A DNA stretch of 64,000 nt. Origin: Schistocephalus solidus. Lineage: Eukaryota; Platyhelminthes; Cestoda; Diphyllobothriidea; Diphyllobothriidae. The translations under genes and the position numbers were made by a program. The notes under the pieces were generated by a model. That model saw only the letters and a list, made by a program, of their open reading frames with translations, searched no databases and was not told where the DNA came from. Shown in pieces: positions 1 to 12,000 of this stretch. The DNA lies in contig WEDG01000308.1 in NCBI GenBank assembly GCA_017591395.1, positions 62,001-126,000 on the forward strand, given 5' to 3'. Numbering within the stretch: position 1 is the stretch's first letter; every line of letters begins with the position of its first letter.

Positions 1-434
1 TTGTTTTGCTAGCGTCTATCTGTAAATAGGGTTTTCAAACACTCTGCCTATATCCCTTATATAAACTGAATTATATACTTTCATTTTCTATTTCGATTGT
101 TAATAAATAGGGTCAACCAGCGTTATGCGCGTAACCCTCAAAATATATGCAATATACGATTGATTTAAAATGTTTCCATATGACTCTACTTTTTCTGCCT
201 CTATATAACTGAATTTATGATCCTGACTAAACGCGAATAAGGTCACCAAGTGCTATGCCACTAACCTTTAAATACATACATACACAGCAGTTTGACTGTC
301 CATTATCGACGATTTCGCCGCGTGTTCACAGCAGGTGGGAAGCAATTTCAACGATTACAACATTCATTTTGTTATCAGCGCTGAAAGTGTTCCCAATTCA
401 TTAAAACAATTCTGTTGAATTTGTGGTCCATTGG
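1..434. repeat. AT-rich stretch with a diverged tandem duplication
   Basis: No gene is seen. Two similar blocks follow each other. One runs from about 44 to 175 and contains CTGCCTATAT, GGTCAACCAG and GCGTAACCCT. The other runs from about 195 to 290 and contains CTGCCTCTAT, GGTCACCAAG and CCACTAACCT in the same order. The spacing between matching words is 130-151 bases, so the copies differ by small indels. The rest is AT-rich sequence leading into the end of the LINE at 435. The nature of the repeat is unknown. Confidence 0.45.
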
Positions 435-1900
435 CAGCTCGACCGTCTATTACGACAAGGTCCAACGTATGCTCCACACCAGGTGGTGCAGGGACGGTGA
501 CTTGCGAGTGAATAAGTTTTAAGTGATAATAGCGTTGCGCTGCAGCTACCGCACTCTCTCCTTCTCCTCCACCTGAGCCCGGTGTTAAGACAGCGTCAAG
601 AAGACCGGAGATGGGATAGGGCGCAGGTGGCTGGCGCGGCCGGAGCCGCCCCTGGGCGTGCCACTACACCTGGCTCGGATCCCACGGAGTGGGAGTGCCA
701 TAAAGGCCACATTAAGAAGCAGCCATTGCAACCTGAATCTCAGTCCGCCAGTCAGCCACTCCACAATAAACACACATTGGGCTGACCACGCGGTCCGAGG
801 TTATCCCGTCAGTCGGAAACCTTCAAAGCCATGGCTTTTAGCGCACCGTGATAGTTTCAAGCGAGTCAGATTGTTTATAGTGAGGAAAATACGCTGAGCT
901 CTTGACCTCACTCTCTCCCCCACTCCCCACAATCAGACCACTGTCCGAGCCGGTCAGTTGTCTGATGCGGAAGCGGGCGCAGCTGTTGGTGACCTCGTCT
1001 ACGTATACTACGCACACGACCTGCCCCCCAAACACAAGCACCAGGATTTCACAAAACAGGGGGTTGAACGGCTTACATCTCACATTTGTGAGAGAGCCAG
1101 AGGTCACTTTAAGAAGGAGCCATCGCAGCCTGACTCTCAGACCACTAGTCAGCCACTCCACACAACACACATTGGACTAACTGCGAGGTCCGAGTGTAAT
1201 TGTCAGTTGGCAACCTTCCAACCGCGGCACTCAACGTTACCGCACTCTCTTCTCCTCGCCGCCCACCTGAACCCGGTCTCATGACACGGTCAAGAACACC
1301 GGAGATGGGAGAAGGCGCAGATGGCTGGCGTGGACGGAGCCACCCTGGGTGTACCACCATACCTGGCTCGGATCCCACAGAGTGGGAGTGCCATAAAGGC
1401 CACATTAAGAAGGACCCATTGCAGCCTGACTCTCAGTCCACCAGTCAGCCACTCCACACAAAACACACATTGGGCTGACCACGCGGTCCGATTGTTCCCG
1501 TCAGTTGGCAACCTTCCAAGCCACGGCTTTTAGCGCACTGTGATAGTTTTAAGCGCGTCAGATTGTTTATAGTGAGGAACATGCGCTGAGCTGTCGACCT
1601 CACTCTTTCCCCAACCCCCACCATCAGACACTGTCCAAGCCGGTCAGTTGATGATGTGGGAGTGGGCGCATTGGCTGACGGATCAGCGTACCCGTCTTCG
1701 CGCGACAAAGCACGACCTGACCCCATAATGCACACACCAGGATTCACTAACTCAGGGGGGTATGGAGCAGCCATCGCCGTCTGACTCCCAGTCGACTGGT
1801 CAGCCACTCGACACACAGCATATTGAGCCGACGGCGTGGTCTGGTGTAAGCGTCAGATTGGCAGCCTTCCAAGCCACGGTTGCTAGGAAACCGTGATATT
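435..1900 (-). repeat. LINE copy 1 3' tail with about four related modules
   Basis: Between the fingers and the 3' end lies non-coding sequence built of repeating modules. A block containing CAACTGACGG, a GTGGAGTGGCTGACTGG-like string and CTGAGAGTCAGGCTGCAATGG-like sequence (sense strand) recurs with starts near 1870, 1525, 1225 and 825. The block that reads TGGCACTCCCACTCCGTGGG in sense appears near 1390 and 700. Open frames reported across this region are shadows of the repeats. The tail ends near 435 with a short inverted repeat that is shared by other copies. Confidence 0.7.
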
Positions 1901-1984
1901 CTGAGGTACATGATGATGATGGTGAGGGTGTTGTCTGTGCAGGGTGTAGGTAGTGTGCACTGATGTGGCTTAGTCTCCGGTGGT

Positions 1985-2860
1985 TTACCACAGGTTGTCG
2001 TGGAGGCGCATGTGTCCTAATAGGCCCATGGGGTGTGTAAATGTGCGGGAGCAGTGAGGGCAGTGAGGGCGGGCGCGTCGACTGTATTTCGGAGCCCCAG
2101 GAACTGGTTCACCAGCCTCCGTGCGATGGATTCGCAGGTGACCGACCAGGCCGATGCGTGAGTTGAAGTTGCGGGCACAGTGTGAGCAGGAGAAATCGGT
2201 AGAGGCTGGGGGGGATGTCATTCATGGTAGTGGGGGTGGCAGGGGCGCTAAGAATGGCAGGAGCGGAGGGTGTGCATGGTGTATAGGTGTTGTCGGCATT
2301 GTGGTGTATTCCGCTGTCATGGATGCGCACGTGACCAAATAGGCCCATGCGATGAGTGAATGCGTGAGGACAGTGAGGGCAGTGGAGGCGACGATCTCTG
2401 CTGCGTGATGGTGCTCCAGGCACTGACTCACCGGTCTCTGTACGACGTATTCGCAAGTGACCGACCAGGCCGATGCGTGAGGAGAACGTGCGGTCCCATT
2501 GGTTACAGCTTAGGAGAGATTCCCCATCGCTGATGGTGGTGGTGGTGGTAGTGAAGGAAAAGGCGGTGGTGGGGGTAACAGGCGATGAGTAGATGGACGT
2601 GGTCTCTATGATGGTGGGAGTAATGGAATTGATGCCAGGAGTGAGGGTGGAGGAGTCAGAAGGAGGGTTGGCAGAATTTGACGTAGAAATTAGAATTGTC
2701 GGATTGTTGGTGCATTGCGTCCGAAGATGTCCAACCAGGTCGATTCACGCGCGGAAGATGCGCCGACAGCGCGGGCATGTTGGCAGGGCCTGGGCATTGG
2801 CGGTGTTGGTCCGGGGCGCTGGTGACTTTCGTGCCGCTCATTTGGCCTTGGCGGCGGCGA
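1985..2860 (-). pseudogene. C-terminal C2H2 zinc-finger array of LINE copy 1 (five finger remnants)
   Basis: Downstream of the RT, five finger-like units can be read on the minus strand. Finger 1 (near 2790-2700) starts CPRCRRIFRA but carries an in-frame TGA at 2745-2747 where the copy at 14260 has CGA. Finger 2 (near 2510-2440) has lost its second Cys (CNQWDRTFSS). Finger 3 (HCPHCPHAFTHRMGLFGH), finger 4 (CSHCARNFNSRIGLVGH) and finger 5 (CPHCSRTFTHPMGLLGH) keep C-x2-C-x12-H-x3-H spacing. Linkers read RTETGESVPG and RTEAGEPVPG, like loose forms of the TGEKP linker of classical fingers. The array would be expected to bind nucleic acid, perhaps the element's own RNA or the target DNA; that is inference. 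Fingers 4 and 5 remain open as one reading frame ending HDNLW. Confidence 0.75.
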
Positions 2861-2916
2861 TCCAGTTGGCCTCATAGATTGCTGCACCAGTCTTCACGGA
2901 TATTCTCCATGCCGGT

Positions 2917-4485
2917 CTATCCTGTGCGAGGTCCTCCCAGGTTGCCGGGTTTATCTGTGGTTGCTTCAGCGATTTCTTCAGTGTCCTTGTAGCGTCGTTT
3001 TTGACCTCCCTGCCGGCGAGAACCCGTAGCGTCATCTCCGTAGAAAAATCGTTTGGGTAGTCGCTCGTCGTCCATTCTTACCAGGTGGCCGCTCCATCGC
3101 AGTTGCACTTGCCTCAGCATGGCATGGATGCTGAGGATTCCGTTCCGCTCTAGGACTTCCGTGTCCGGGATCCTCTCTTGACATCTCAGTTTCAGTATTC
3201 TGCGGAGGCAGCTAAGATGAAAATGATTCAGCTTCCTGGCTTGGTTCGAGTAGACGGTCCAGGTTTCCGCTCCGTAAAGGAGTGTCGTCAAGACGACGGC
3301 CTTGTACATCTTCAGTTTGGTGTTCAGGTGAATACCGTGGCGATTCCACACGGAGGCCTGCAGCCGGCCGAAGGCCTGACTAGCTTTGGAGATCCGTTGG
3401 GCAACCTCGTCATTGATTCTCGTGTTGCACGACATCATGCTTCCTAGATAAGCGAAGGTTTCCACGTTTTTGAGTTGAGCACCGTTGAAATTGATTCGAG
3501 GAGCATTGTATTCCGCGCTGGGTGGTGGCTGGTGCATGACAACCGTTTTGGCTGTACTGATTGTTAATCCAAAATCGGCGCAGCCTTCGGGGAAGAGGTC
3601 CATGCTCCTTTGCATGTCCTCCTCCGTCACGGTGTTAAGGGCGCAGTCGTCCGCGAAGAGCAAGTCATGGACTGTAGTCGTAGACACGCGCGTTGGAGCC
3701 TGCATACGCCGACTGTTGAGAAGGTGCCCGTCAGTTCTGTAGGCGATGCGGATACCAGGCTGCTCATCACGATAGGCATCCATCAACATAGCCGAGAACA
3801 TGAGACTGAAGAGGGTGGGGGCCAGTACGCAGCCCTGCTTCACTCCGTTGGTCACTGCGAATGCTTCGGATACCGTCCCGTTGTCAGTGACGCGCGCCGT
3901 CATCCCGTCATGAAGCTGACACACCATGTGCGTGAACCGCTCAGGACAACCGAATTTCTGCATGACTTTCCACAGTCCGTCACGATTCACCGTGTCAAAG
4001 GCTTTCGTTAGATCCACGAAGGTAGTGTATAGGTGAGTTCGCATCTCCTGACACTTCTCTTGTAGCTGGTGGGCGGCAAAGATCATATCGGTTGTTCCGT
4101 GGTGTCGGCGGAAGCCACATTGGCTTTCCGGGAGCAGGCCCTGCTCTAGGTGACCGCTCATACGATTGAGAAGAATACGGGCGAAGATCTTCCCGGTGAT
4201 GTTGAGCAACGAGATGCCTCTGTGATTATCACAGAGTTGCCGGTTCCCCTTCCGTTTGTAGAGATGGACGATGGTCGCGTCTTTGAAATCCTGAGGAACC
4301 TGTCCTTGGCGCCACATCTCCTTAAAGAGTGTTGTGAGTTCTGCCATCAGCCGAGGCCCACCGTGCTTGTAGACTTCCGGTGGGATTGCGTCGGATCCCG
4401 GTGCTTTACCGCTGGAAATCTGCTGCACGGCCCGGATGGTTTCTGGTAGGGAAGGCGGCAGATCCAGGTCATTGTTCGTGTCCAC
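2917..4485 (-). CDS. LINE reverse transcriptase segment, 522 codons open
   Basis: This is the RNA-dependent DNA polymerase of the LINE. The motifs run in the expected order: [16 protein letters not shown] (motif 0/1 region, residues about 29-44), [13 protein letters not shown] (motif 2), [12 protein letters not shown] (motif A, Asp about residue 157), [19 protein letters not shown] (motif B), LLFADDCAL (motif C with the catalytic FADD), KTVVMHQ (D) and FAYLGSMMS (E). A thumb-like region with LYGAETW and [15 protein letters not shown] follows. The first ATG at 4485 is only the first one in the open stretch: coding continues upstream from the endonuclease linker, so this is a segment of a longer polyprotein. 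The end ([16 protein letters not shown]) differs in frame from the matching part of the copy at 14260, so the true protein would run on into the zinc fingers. Confidence 0.88.
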   Translation of the reverse strand: MDTNNDLDLPPSLPETIRAVQQISSGKAPGSDAIPPEVYKHGGPRLMAELTTLFKEMWRQGQVPQDFKDATIVHLYKRKGNRQLCDNHRGISLLNITGKIFARILLNRMSGHLEQGLLPESQCGFRRHHGTTDMIFAAHQLQEKCQEMRTHLYTTFVDLTKAFDTVNRDGLWKVMQKFGCPERFTHMVCQLHDGMTARVTDNGTVSEAFAVTNGVKQGCVLAPTLFSLMFSAMLMDAYRDEQPGIRIAYRTDGHLLNSRRMQAPTRVSTTTVHDLLFADDCALNTVTEEDMQRSMDLFPEGCADFGLTISTAKTVVMHQPPPSAEYNAPRINFNGAQLKNVETFAYLGSMMSCNTRINDEVAQRISKASQAFGRLQASVWNRHGIHLNTKLKMYKAVVLTTLLYGAETWTVYSNQARKLNHFHLSCLRRILKLRCQERIPDTEVLERNGILSIHAMLRQVQLRWSGHLVRMDDERLPKRFFYGDDATGSRRQGGQKRRYKDTEEIAEATTDKPGNLGGPRTG

Positions 4486-4678
4486 TTGAGGGACCCGGTC
4501 AATGGCAGCATCGGAGATGGCTGATGAGCAACTAAGGACATTGCTGAAGTGCTCGGCCCAGCGCTTCAGAATTTGCGATTTCTCTGTCAGCAGTGTTGTG
4601 CCGTCAGAGCTGAGCAGCGGTGCAGTCCCCTTGATACACGGGCCGTAGATGTCCTTGATGGCTTTGAAAAAGTTTTTT

Positions 4679-5909
4679 TCATTTCATTGCGGTCCGCATA
4701 CCCTGGATTTCCTCAGCCTTTCGGATCATCCAGGCATCCTGCATCTCCAGCAGCCGTTGCTGTACAAGACGCCGGCATTTGAAAAAGGCTGCTTTGGTGG
4801 CGTCAGTCCGAAGGTCCATGTAGGCTTTGTGTAGTCCATTCTTCTCTGCGAGTAAGTTGCTGATGTCGGCGTCATTGTCGTCAAACCAGTCCTGGTGTCG
4901 ACGGCGTGCGCGTCCGAGGACATCGAGGGCGGTGGACTGGATGACATTTCGCAGTTGACACCATCGTGTCTCCACGGTATCGTTATCATCTGGAGCATGT
5001 AGGTCCTCCAGTTTCTCGGTTATTTGGTTGCTGAAATCAAAACAGTGAGCAGGCAAATTTAATAAAAGAGTATTTAACTTACAAAGCGGCCTCTTAACTT
5101 GGGGCCTTCGTCGGGGTTGTAGTCGGAGCCTCATCTGGGAGATGACGAGGCGGTGATCTGTCCAACCATCGGCATCGCGGATCGCCTTGGTTACCAGCAC
5201 GTCCTGTCGATCTCGCCTCCGGACGAGAACATAGTCCAGCAGATGCCAGCGCCGCGACCGAGCGTGCATCCACCCGGCCTTCTCCCGCGTCGGAAGGCGG
5301 AAGAAGGTGTTGGTCAACAGGAGACGGTGTTCCGCACACGTGCGCAGAAGAAGGAGGCCGTTATCGTTACATCTACCGAGACCGTGGGGACCCAGCACTC
5401 CTGCTAGGCAGCGTGGTCCGTCCCGACGCGTGCATTAAAGTCACCAAGGACAATTAACTTGTCCTCTTTCGGGACAGTCGCCAGCAAGGCGTGCAGGTCC
5501 TCGTAGAATTTGTCCTTCGCCGCATCAGAGCTCGTCATTGGGGAGCGTAGGCGCTGATGATGGTGGTGAACTGGTCTCCCCGAAGAGGCAGGCGGAGGCT
5601 CATCAGGCGATCATTGATACCCTGCGGTAGACAGGGCAGACGTCCAACAATGTCGTTCCGGATGGCAAAGGCAACACGAGCGTCGCGTCACTCTGCCTTT
5701 GGCCGGCCCCTCCAGAAGAAGGTGTAGCCCGCACCCACCTCCTCCAGCTGACCCTGTTCATAGAATCGGGTCTCGCTGAGAGCAGCAATGTCCACCTCGT
5801 AGCGCGCCAGTTCCCAAGCGACTAGCGCTGTCCTTCGTTCCGGCTGGTTGCTCCTAGGATTGTCTAAAAGGGAACGAACATTCCAGGCTGCAAGTGTGAG
5901 TAGACTCAC
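4679..5909 (-). pseudogene. LINE copy 1 endonuclease domain and linker (broken)
   Basis: This encodes the APE-like endonuclease that would nick target DNA for target-primed reverse transcription. The start at 5909 reads MSLLTLAAWNVRSLL, the usual N-terminal strand of the fold, followed by VDIAALSETRF with the catalytic Glu region. Further on are GDFNARVG and, in the open stretch 4679-5398, [11 protein letters not shown] and WTDHRLVIS, matching the Asp/His motifs of the family. The frame stops after WRGRPKAE near 5688 and shifts again before 5398, so it cannot make one protein. The same domain in the copy at 47955-49156 has different breaks, which shows that these are private lesions. The last part ([18 protein letters not shown] onward) is the linker towards the reverse transcriptase. 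Confidence 0.8.
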
Positions 5910-6300
5910 CCGAGCAGTCTGGAGGGTATGGCAAGGGGGATTGGGACGGGGGGTATTGTTGTTTGTTTGAGTTTTACGACCGCGTAGTTTGCGATCTACG
6001 AGCCGCGGCCGGCTGCAGAAGACGTGATACCCAGCATGTTTAGGGCACCTTTTCTAGCCCCTTCCTCCGCGAGGAGGCAAGCAGTGCTATCCCTAAATAG
6101 GGCTGCTCGGACATCCCAGACGGCTGCCGAACGCTACTTTGGGTCACGGATTTGTTTTAGTGGGAGAACGACCCGAGTTAGTCTGGGCCGCCTACGGGGT
6201 TGCTGTCGCCCCCACCGTAGGACTTTTTGAGAGGGGGGAGGTGGGAAGTTCGGGAGTCAGACATACCGGGTGTGGAGGCACACACAACACCGGAGACCCT

Positions 6301-6769
6301 TTACAAAGTATACCGGAGGCGGGTTCAGGTGTAGTTGCTGGCTTAGTGTAATCCACACCTAAGCGCACTACCGCGCACCTTAAATCACAAAAATACATCA
6401 CCGATATTTTAAATAACAACAACGAGATAGGCACATCGGAAAAAATTCCCAGCTCATAAATCCTAAGCCTGTGTGCTATTACCTTTCGTTAAAACCATCT
6501 GCTCACAGTCTGCACTGGAGCAGCGGCTCGAATCCAGCCCATAAAGTGTGCCACTGCACTTTACCACTCATCAACTGATCCCAGCCTACACTTGGACAGC
6601 ATTTTCATATATCAGGATCGGTGCCGCATAGAGCTCCCATATAGTTGAGAAGCCAAATTGAAGGGTTCCGGTGTTGTGTGTTGATGGGGACGTGTATGTG
6701 TGATATATGCGTTGGTGGTGAGCGTGTGTTTAAAGTGAACAAGACTGCACTAATTTACAGAAGATTTTC
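6301..6769. other. No gene seen
   Basis: This sequence separates two LINE copies. No open frame with protein-like content, no repeat shared with the rest of the window and no RNA gene is visible. Confidence 0.5.
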
Positions 6770-8900
6770 ATGGAGGCTCATGTGACTAAGTGGACCCATC
6801 GTTTGAGTGAATGTGCATGGGCATCGTTGAAAGTGGAGGCGGATGCGACGATTGCATCTGGGATCTCCAGGCACTGGTTCAGCAGTCTCCGTGCGATGGA
6901 TTCACAAATGACCGACTAGGCCGATGCGGGAGGTTGCAATGAGGGCAGGGTAGGTCGAAGTGTGCTGAGTCAGCGGGGTGTTTGATACTGGCACTGGCTG
7001 TCAAGCTGATGGGAGAGTTGACGTGCTGACGTGTGCGAAAGAAGTGTTAGATATGGTGTCACCGCAGTGGATTCCGCTGTCATAAAGGTGCGTAGGGCCA
7101 AAAGACTCATGTGGTGAATGGGTTGCGAGGGCAGTGAGGGCAGTGGAAGTGGCGGTCTCTGCGACGTTTTAATGTTTCAGACAATGATTTGCCAGTCTCT
7201 GTGCGATGAAATCGCGAGTTACCGTCCAGGCTGATGCGTAAAAAGAATGTGCGATAACAAGGAGGACAGGTGAGGATTGAACCCACGTCACTGGTTTTTC
7301 AAATGGCGCGGGTGAGGGTGGTGACGAAGGGGCATGGCGATTGTTCTTACCGGTGACCGGACTGAGCAACCCGAAAATGACCGCCGCCGTGGATGCAGTA
7401 GTCGGATTAGGGCAGATGGCGGCGAGCTACTGTGGATGTGATCAAAGCAGACGAGGGAAACCGAAGTTGTCGACGCCAGCGGGGTTGGAGTAAAAGCAAT
7501 TGAGGAAGCAGTGGTTAATTTTGGCAAAGTGTTAGTGCATGGGTGACAGAGATGTCTGAAGAGGCCGATTCGCGCGTGGAAATGTTTGTGAAAGTGCGGA
7601 CATGTTGGAAGGTGTTGAATGTGGGCGCTGCGCCCTTACGTACTTTTCTCTTGGATTTGGTGGCGGCGATTAGATTGCCATTATAGTTTGTAGCTTCGGT
7701 CTTCACTGTAATTCTCCAGATAGATCAAGGTATTCCTAGTTCACTGGTTTTACTTGAAGGAGTGTCCAGGATGTCTTCAAGGTGTACTTGTAGCATCAGA
7801 CTGGGGCTTCTGGTCAGCGAGTACCCCCAGCGACATCACCACAGAACAAACCTTTGGGTAGTCAGTCATCGTCTATCCTCAAGAGGTGACCGATCCAGCT
7901 TAGTTGCAGTTGACTCAGCAGGGCATTAATGCCGAGGATTAAGGTTCATTCCAAAACTCCCGTATCCGAGATCCTATTCTATCATCTCAGCTTAGGTTTT
8001 ATCAAAGACATCTGAGGTGGAAGAGTTGAGTCGCCACGCCTTTTTCTTGTAAAGCGTCCAGATCTCGGCTCTATATAACAGCATCGTCACTAGGACACAT
8101 CTGTATGTCTGGAGCTTTGTGTTGAGGTGAATACCGTGATCATTCTGCACGGAGTCCTGTAGTCGGTCAAAAGCCTGGCTTGCTTTGGAGATAGACTGGA
8201 CCACTTCGTCGTCAATTTTGACGCTGCGGGAAAGCGTGCTGCCTAAGTAGGTGAAGTTCCCCACAGCTCGCAGTAGGAGTGTCGTTAATTTTGATGCGGG
8301 GAACGTTGTGAGCGGGGTTGGGGGAGGGTTGGTGCTTGACCACAATTTTCTCCGTATTGATGGGCGCTATGATTTCGCTGTGGCGCTGGCGCACTATATG
8401 CGTGAATCACTCAGGACATCATAATTTCTGTATGATTTGCAAGAATTAATCGTGATTAACAATATTGAAGGCTTTTTTCAGGTCAGAAAAAGTATTTTAG
8501 ATGTGATCCACCTCTCCCGGTGGTGAAGTTCATGTCAGTGGTACCACGGTGTCGTCTACGCCACACTTTTCTTTCGGGAGGAGTCCTTGTTCTAGAAGAT
8601 CGTTGAGACCGTTAAGGTGTAGGAGGACAAGGAGGAGAGGAGGAGGAGGAGGAGGGCAAAGCTATTACCAGTGGCATTGAGAAGCGATATACTTCTGTGA
8701 TTATCACAGATTTGTCTACATTTAGGCTTGTAGATATGGACGATTATGAAGTCCTTGAAATCCTACGAGACTTTTCCTTCGAGCCAAATCTCCTGAAAGA
8801 GAGTTGTGAGGTGGTCCAGTCTTCGGTGGTCCGAATGCTTATAGATTTCACTTAGGATCGCATCAGACCCTGGTGCTTTCTTGCTTGAGGGTTTTGTCCG
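6770..8900 (-). pseudogene. Old decayed copy of the LINE (RT C-terminal half and zinc fingers)
   Basis: On the minus strand, 8345-7992 reads [29 protein letters not shown] (read as two adjoining stretches) and then [11 protein letters not shown], clearly the same thumb region as the RT at 2917-4485. Upstream, around 8400-8880, the nucleotide sequence still matches motif A to C territory but is full of stops and indels, including an AGG-rich expansion near 8636-8656. Downstream, 6770-7560 matches the zinc-finger region (CACTTAGTCAC-like and TGAACCAGTGCCTGG-like sense words), also decayed. No finger is intact. The element is an inactive relic in the same orientation as copy 1, suggesting an older insertion of a related subfamily. 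Confidence 0.75.
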
Positions 8901-9049
8901 ACATGGGGGGTTTTTGGAAGGATATGGAAGAGCAGGTCAGATTCAACGTATAAGTATTCGGCGATCAAAAGAATTTGAGAGCTCTTTGAAAGGAGATAGC
9001 AGATCGGGACGGGTGGACTATTGGGTGGCTTTATCTCCAACAATTTAAA

Positions 9050-12000
9050 TATAGAGGATAGTTATAGTGCCAGCACCCACATGGGTAATCAGGAAAACGA
9101 AACAAATAATTGCAACTGTCAACCTGTGATGGGTGAACACGAAGAGAATTTCCAAATCCATCACTTATGTCATCTAGGCTGATGAATTAGAGTTAACCGA
9201 AGATTGAGCTGGAAAAGCTGGCAATGATGTAGCAGCAAGCCTTTGAAGTCCGTATATTTCATTTCGATCGAACGTTAAAATACAACATTATGAGGACTGG
9301 GATATTATCTTTGCTAATTTTCTGTCATACTTTGCGGATACATAGGCCGGATTATTAGGTTGCAACACTGTTTTCGGTGCTGATATTGTCCATTGCTGAG
9401 AGTATATTGACCTCGACTGCTACAGTGGGACTAAAGTCGTTCGGGGATTTGGGTAGAGTCAATCTGCAAGGTAGTTAGCAACCAAGGCGGTGCTGTGAAT
9501 GTGGGGTAGGGATGGGGTTGAGAGTCATTCCGAAGGAGTTAGTTTGAAGAGGATGACGAAAGGCCCTGTTGTGAGTAGTGAAATTTGGCTGAGAGCCCGT
9601 GCGGTGGCATAGGGTTGTGTTATATGACCAAAATCTCTGACATAATGCGTAACGCCGGTTCAGTGGTGGTCACATTGTATTTTTTGATGTGAAGATGTCG
9701 CACCAATTGCCTCACACACCCAGTTGTGTGTGCCACGTATCGTTTCGTAGAGCTTTGAGGCGTAAGCAATTGTGATTGCGGGGTTGCGTGTACGTAGAGG
9801 ATACAGGAGATCTGCTGAATGGCACAACTCTTGACCTGTCCAGAAGTAATTGTGCGTGAATCCGGTGGAAGAATCAACTGAGCCTCTAAGAACAAGACGC
9901 AAAAGGAGACATTTATATCCCAGTTGTGTTGAGGTTTGTCCTTTTTTAATATGAGGACACGATTGTGTATGGAGCATTTGGTGCGCTCGAGGTGTTCGTG
10001 ATCTGCGCGTTTTGGATGTTTCTGGATTATAGAATTTCCGAAAGAGGAGGGAGTCGAAGTTGCTAGAACAGCCTAAGTGGAAGGATAGGGACACTCTAGC
10101 GACATAGCCAATTTTGATTAATGACGTTAGAAACAGGAATAAGACCTTGGCAAATTACGGGTGCTGTCATGGCCCATTTTTTAAAATTGTCTTTCATAAT
10201 TTATCATAGTAAATATATATGCTTTGACAGGCATTGGTATTGCACCAGTGATATCTAATCCGACACGTTGTAAGGGAAACTCTTAATCATGAGTCGCATA
10301 GGTGCGGGTGGGAGAGAATAGATGATTTACATAGAGCACATATGATGCAAGTTTGACAGAGATGGAGAAAGGTGGGATGGCATTGGCGTCATGAAAAACG
10401 CGCGACCACTGCTTCTACGCAAGCCGCCGGCCGTAATGGCTTTATTTCCAGTATAGTTCGGATAGGACATTTTTAAACGTCCCAGGACTACTTGAGATAG
10501 TTTAGTAGATAACTGGTATCGGAGGAAGAAGAGATCGTTTTCGAGAAGGTGGGACCACTGCTGTAGGAGATTGTATTCGTTTCGGATGAATCCTTTCAAA
10601 TATAAGAAAGATTAAAGTAATCGTTCCTAGATACATGAATGGGGTACCGAACAGCCTGTTCTTTGTTTTTTTCATAACGACACAGACTGCAAGGAGGTTT
10701 GCGCAATCCACATTAGAACCAATTGAGCTCGTTGTCCAAATGAGTCTTGACTAACTTGTCACCTAGCATTCTAGATTTGAAGGCCCTTAGCCCATGGACG
10801 ATGAAAACAAAGCAATCGTCCCGAGTTAGACTTACTGGATCCTAATCGTCAAGGATGTAACATTTTGTTCGCGGAAAAATCACAGCTAGGCGCAAAAGGT
10901 CATGAATACTGCGATAGTGAGCTTTACTCTGTTGGAGAAGTCATTGAAATGACGGCTTTTTGGCCTAGATTGAAGTTCGAGAAACGTCTACTTCGTTGAA
11001 TGAGTAAGCTTAGTGCCTGACTGAGGGTGCGCGATCTGGGGTGAATTTAGTGTCCCTACCTCCCCCCTCTGTCTAAACTAATTGCCAGCCATCTCAACTT
11101 TGCCTGCTCATTTGAACCTGAAGTGCGTGGAACTACTTTAATTGCATGTGGGTGCTTGCATTTAGATGACACAACTGATTTGCAACCATCTCATAACTGA
11201 TTCAGTGGTTTGCAACAGTCCCTTCCATATCCTTGCAGTGCATCTCATGTTCCTTACCAATTCGCTTTTAGGACCGCGTGAGACCTGGCACTAATTTCGT
11301 GAGATCTCAAAACTAATCGAAGTTGCTCGTCTTGCTGATTGGCGGCAGATTAACAAGGCACATACCAGTTTGAGAGATAAGAATCTGAACTGCTTGCAGT
11401 CTATTTTTCGCTCTTTCTTTCAGTTAGCCTGGTCCAACCCAAGCCGTTTTCTCTGACTTCTGATTTGGAAACCTTCGTGTTGTCGGCCATACGACCCCGA
11501 CAATTGGTATCTCCGAACGTACGTCAGTCTTCTCTTGAATCTACGATATAGTCATATGCTGACCATAGACATCTTGCAACCAGACGTTCAGCGCACTCGC
11601 ACACCTCCTTCTGGCTCCCTTACTGTCGCATAACTAACTCACTTCCTTTGGATGACTGACGGACACACCCAGCTTTGCCAACCACCATTGAAATGTGGAA
11701 TAAACTGCCCTCGCATTTAAAAATCCTGCAAAATTATTCTTTTTAAGAGATTTATTACTGGTTTTCTGCATTCAAAATATCTTCCACAAATTTTGGGTGC
11801 CAGAAAATTCGAATCCATCTTCTGACTTGATGGAGTGCACGACCTCTGAACCCAATCCTAGGTGGTATTTTGAGGGCAGTGGTGCTGCCTCTGCAGCGCG
11901 CACCCGGTGATTTCTTCAACAGATAGCAAGTAATTGTTCACAGATGCATCCTTGTCTGGTGTGAAATCATGGTTCCTTGCAGTACTACAGTGGTCGTTTG

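Larger units (their letters stand above)
435..6300 (-). mobile_element. Non-LTR retrotransposon (LINE) copy 1, near full length
   Basis: Reading down the minus strand, the parts in order are a 5' untranslated region (about 6300-5910), an APE-type endonuclease, a reverse transcriptase, C2H2 zinc fingers, and a long 3' tail of repeated modules ending in a short inverted repeat near 435. Such elements nick target DNA with the endonuclease and copy their RNA into the nick. The 5' limit is set by comparison with the copy at 47380-49660, which stays alike up to about 6300 and then diverges. The APE endonuclease plus RT layout places it among RTE/CR1/jockey-like LINEs; I lean to RTE-like but cannot build a tree. 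Several stops and frame changes break the reading frame, so this copy is probably dead, although its RT segment is fully open. Confidence 0.85.

Noticed and set aside
582..1816. Several 60-120 codon frames on both strands
   Set aside because: They fall in the modular non-coding LINE tail, and the same frames recur wherever the tail recurs (15516-15770, 47532-47771), which explains their similarity.
3178..4449. Plus-strand frames opposite the reverse transcriptase
   Set aside because: Antisense shadows of a well-supported RT coding region.
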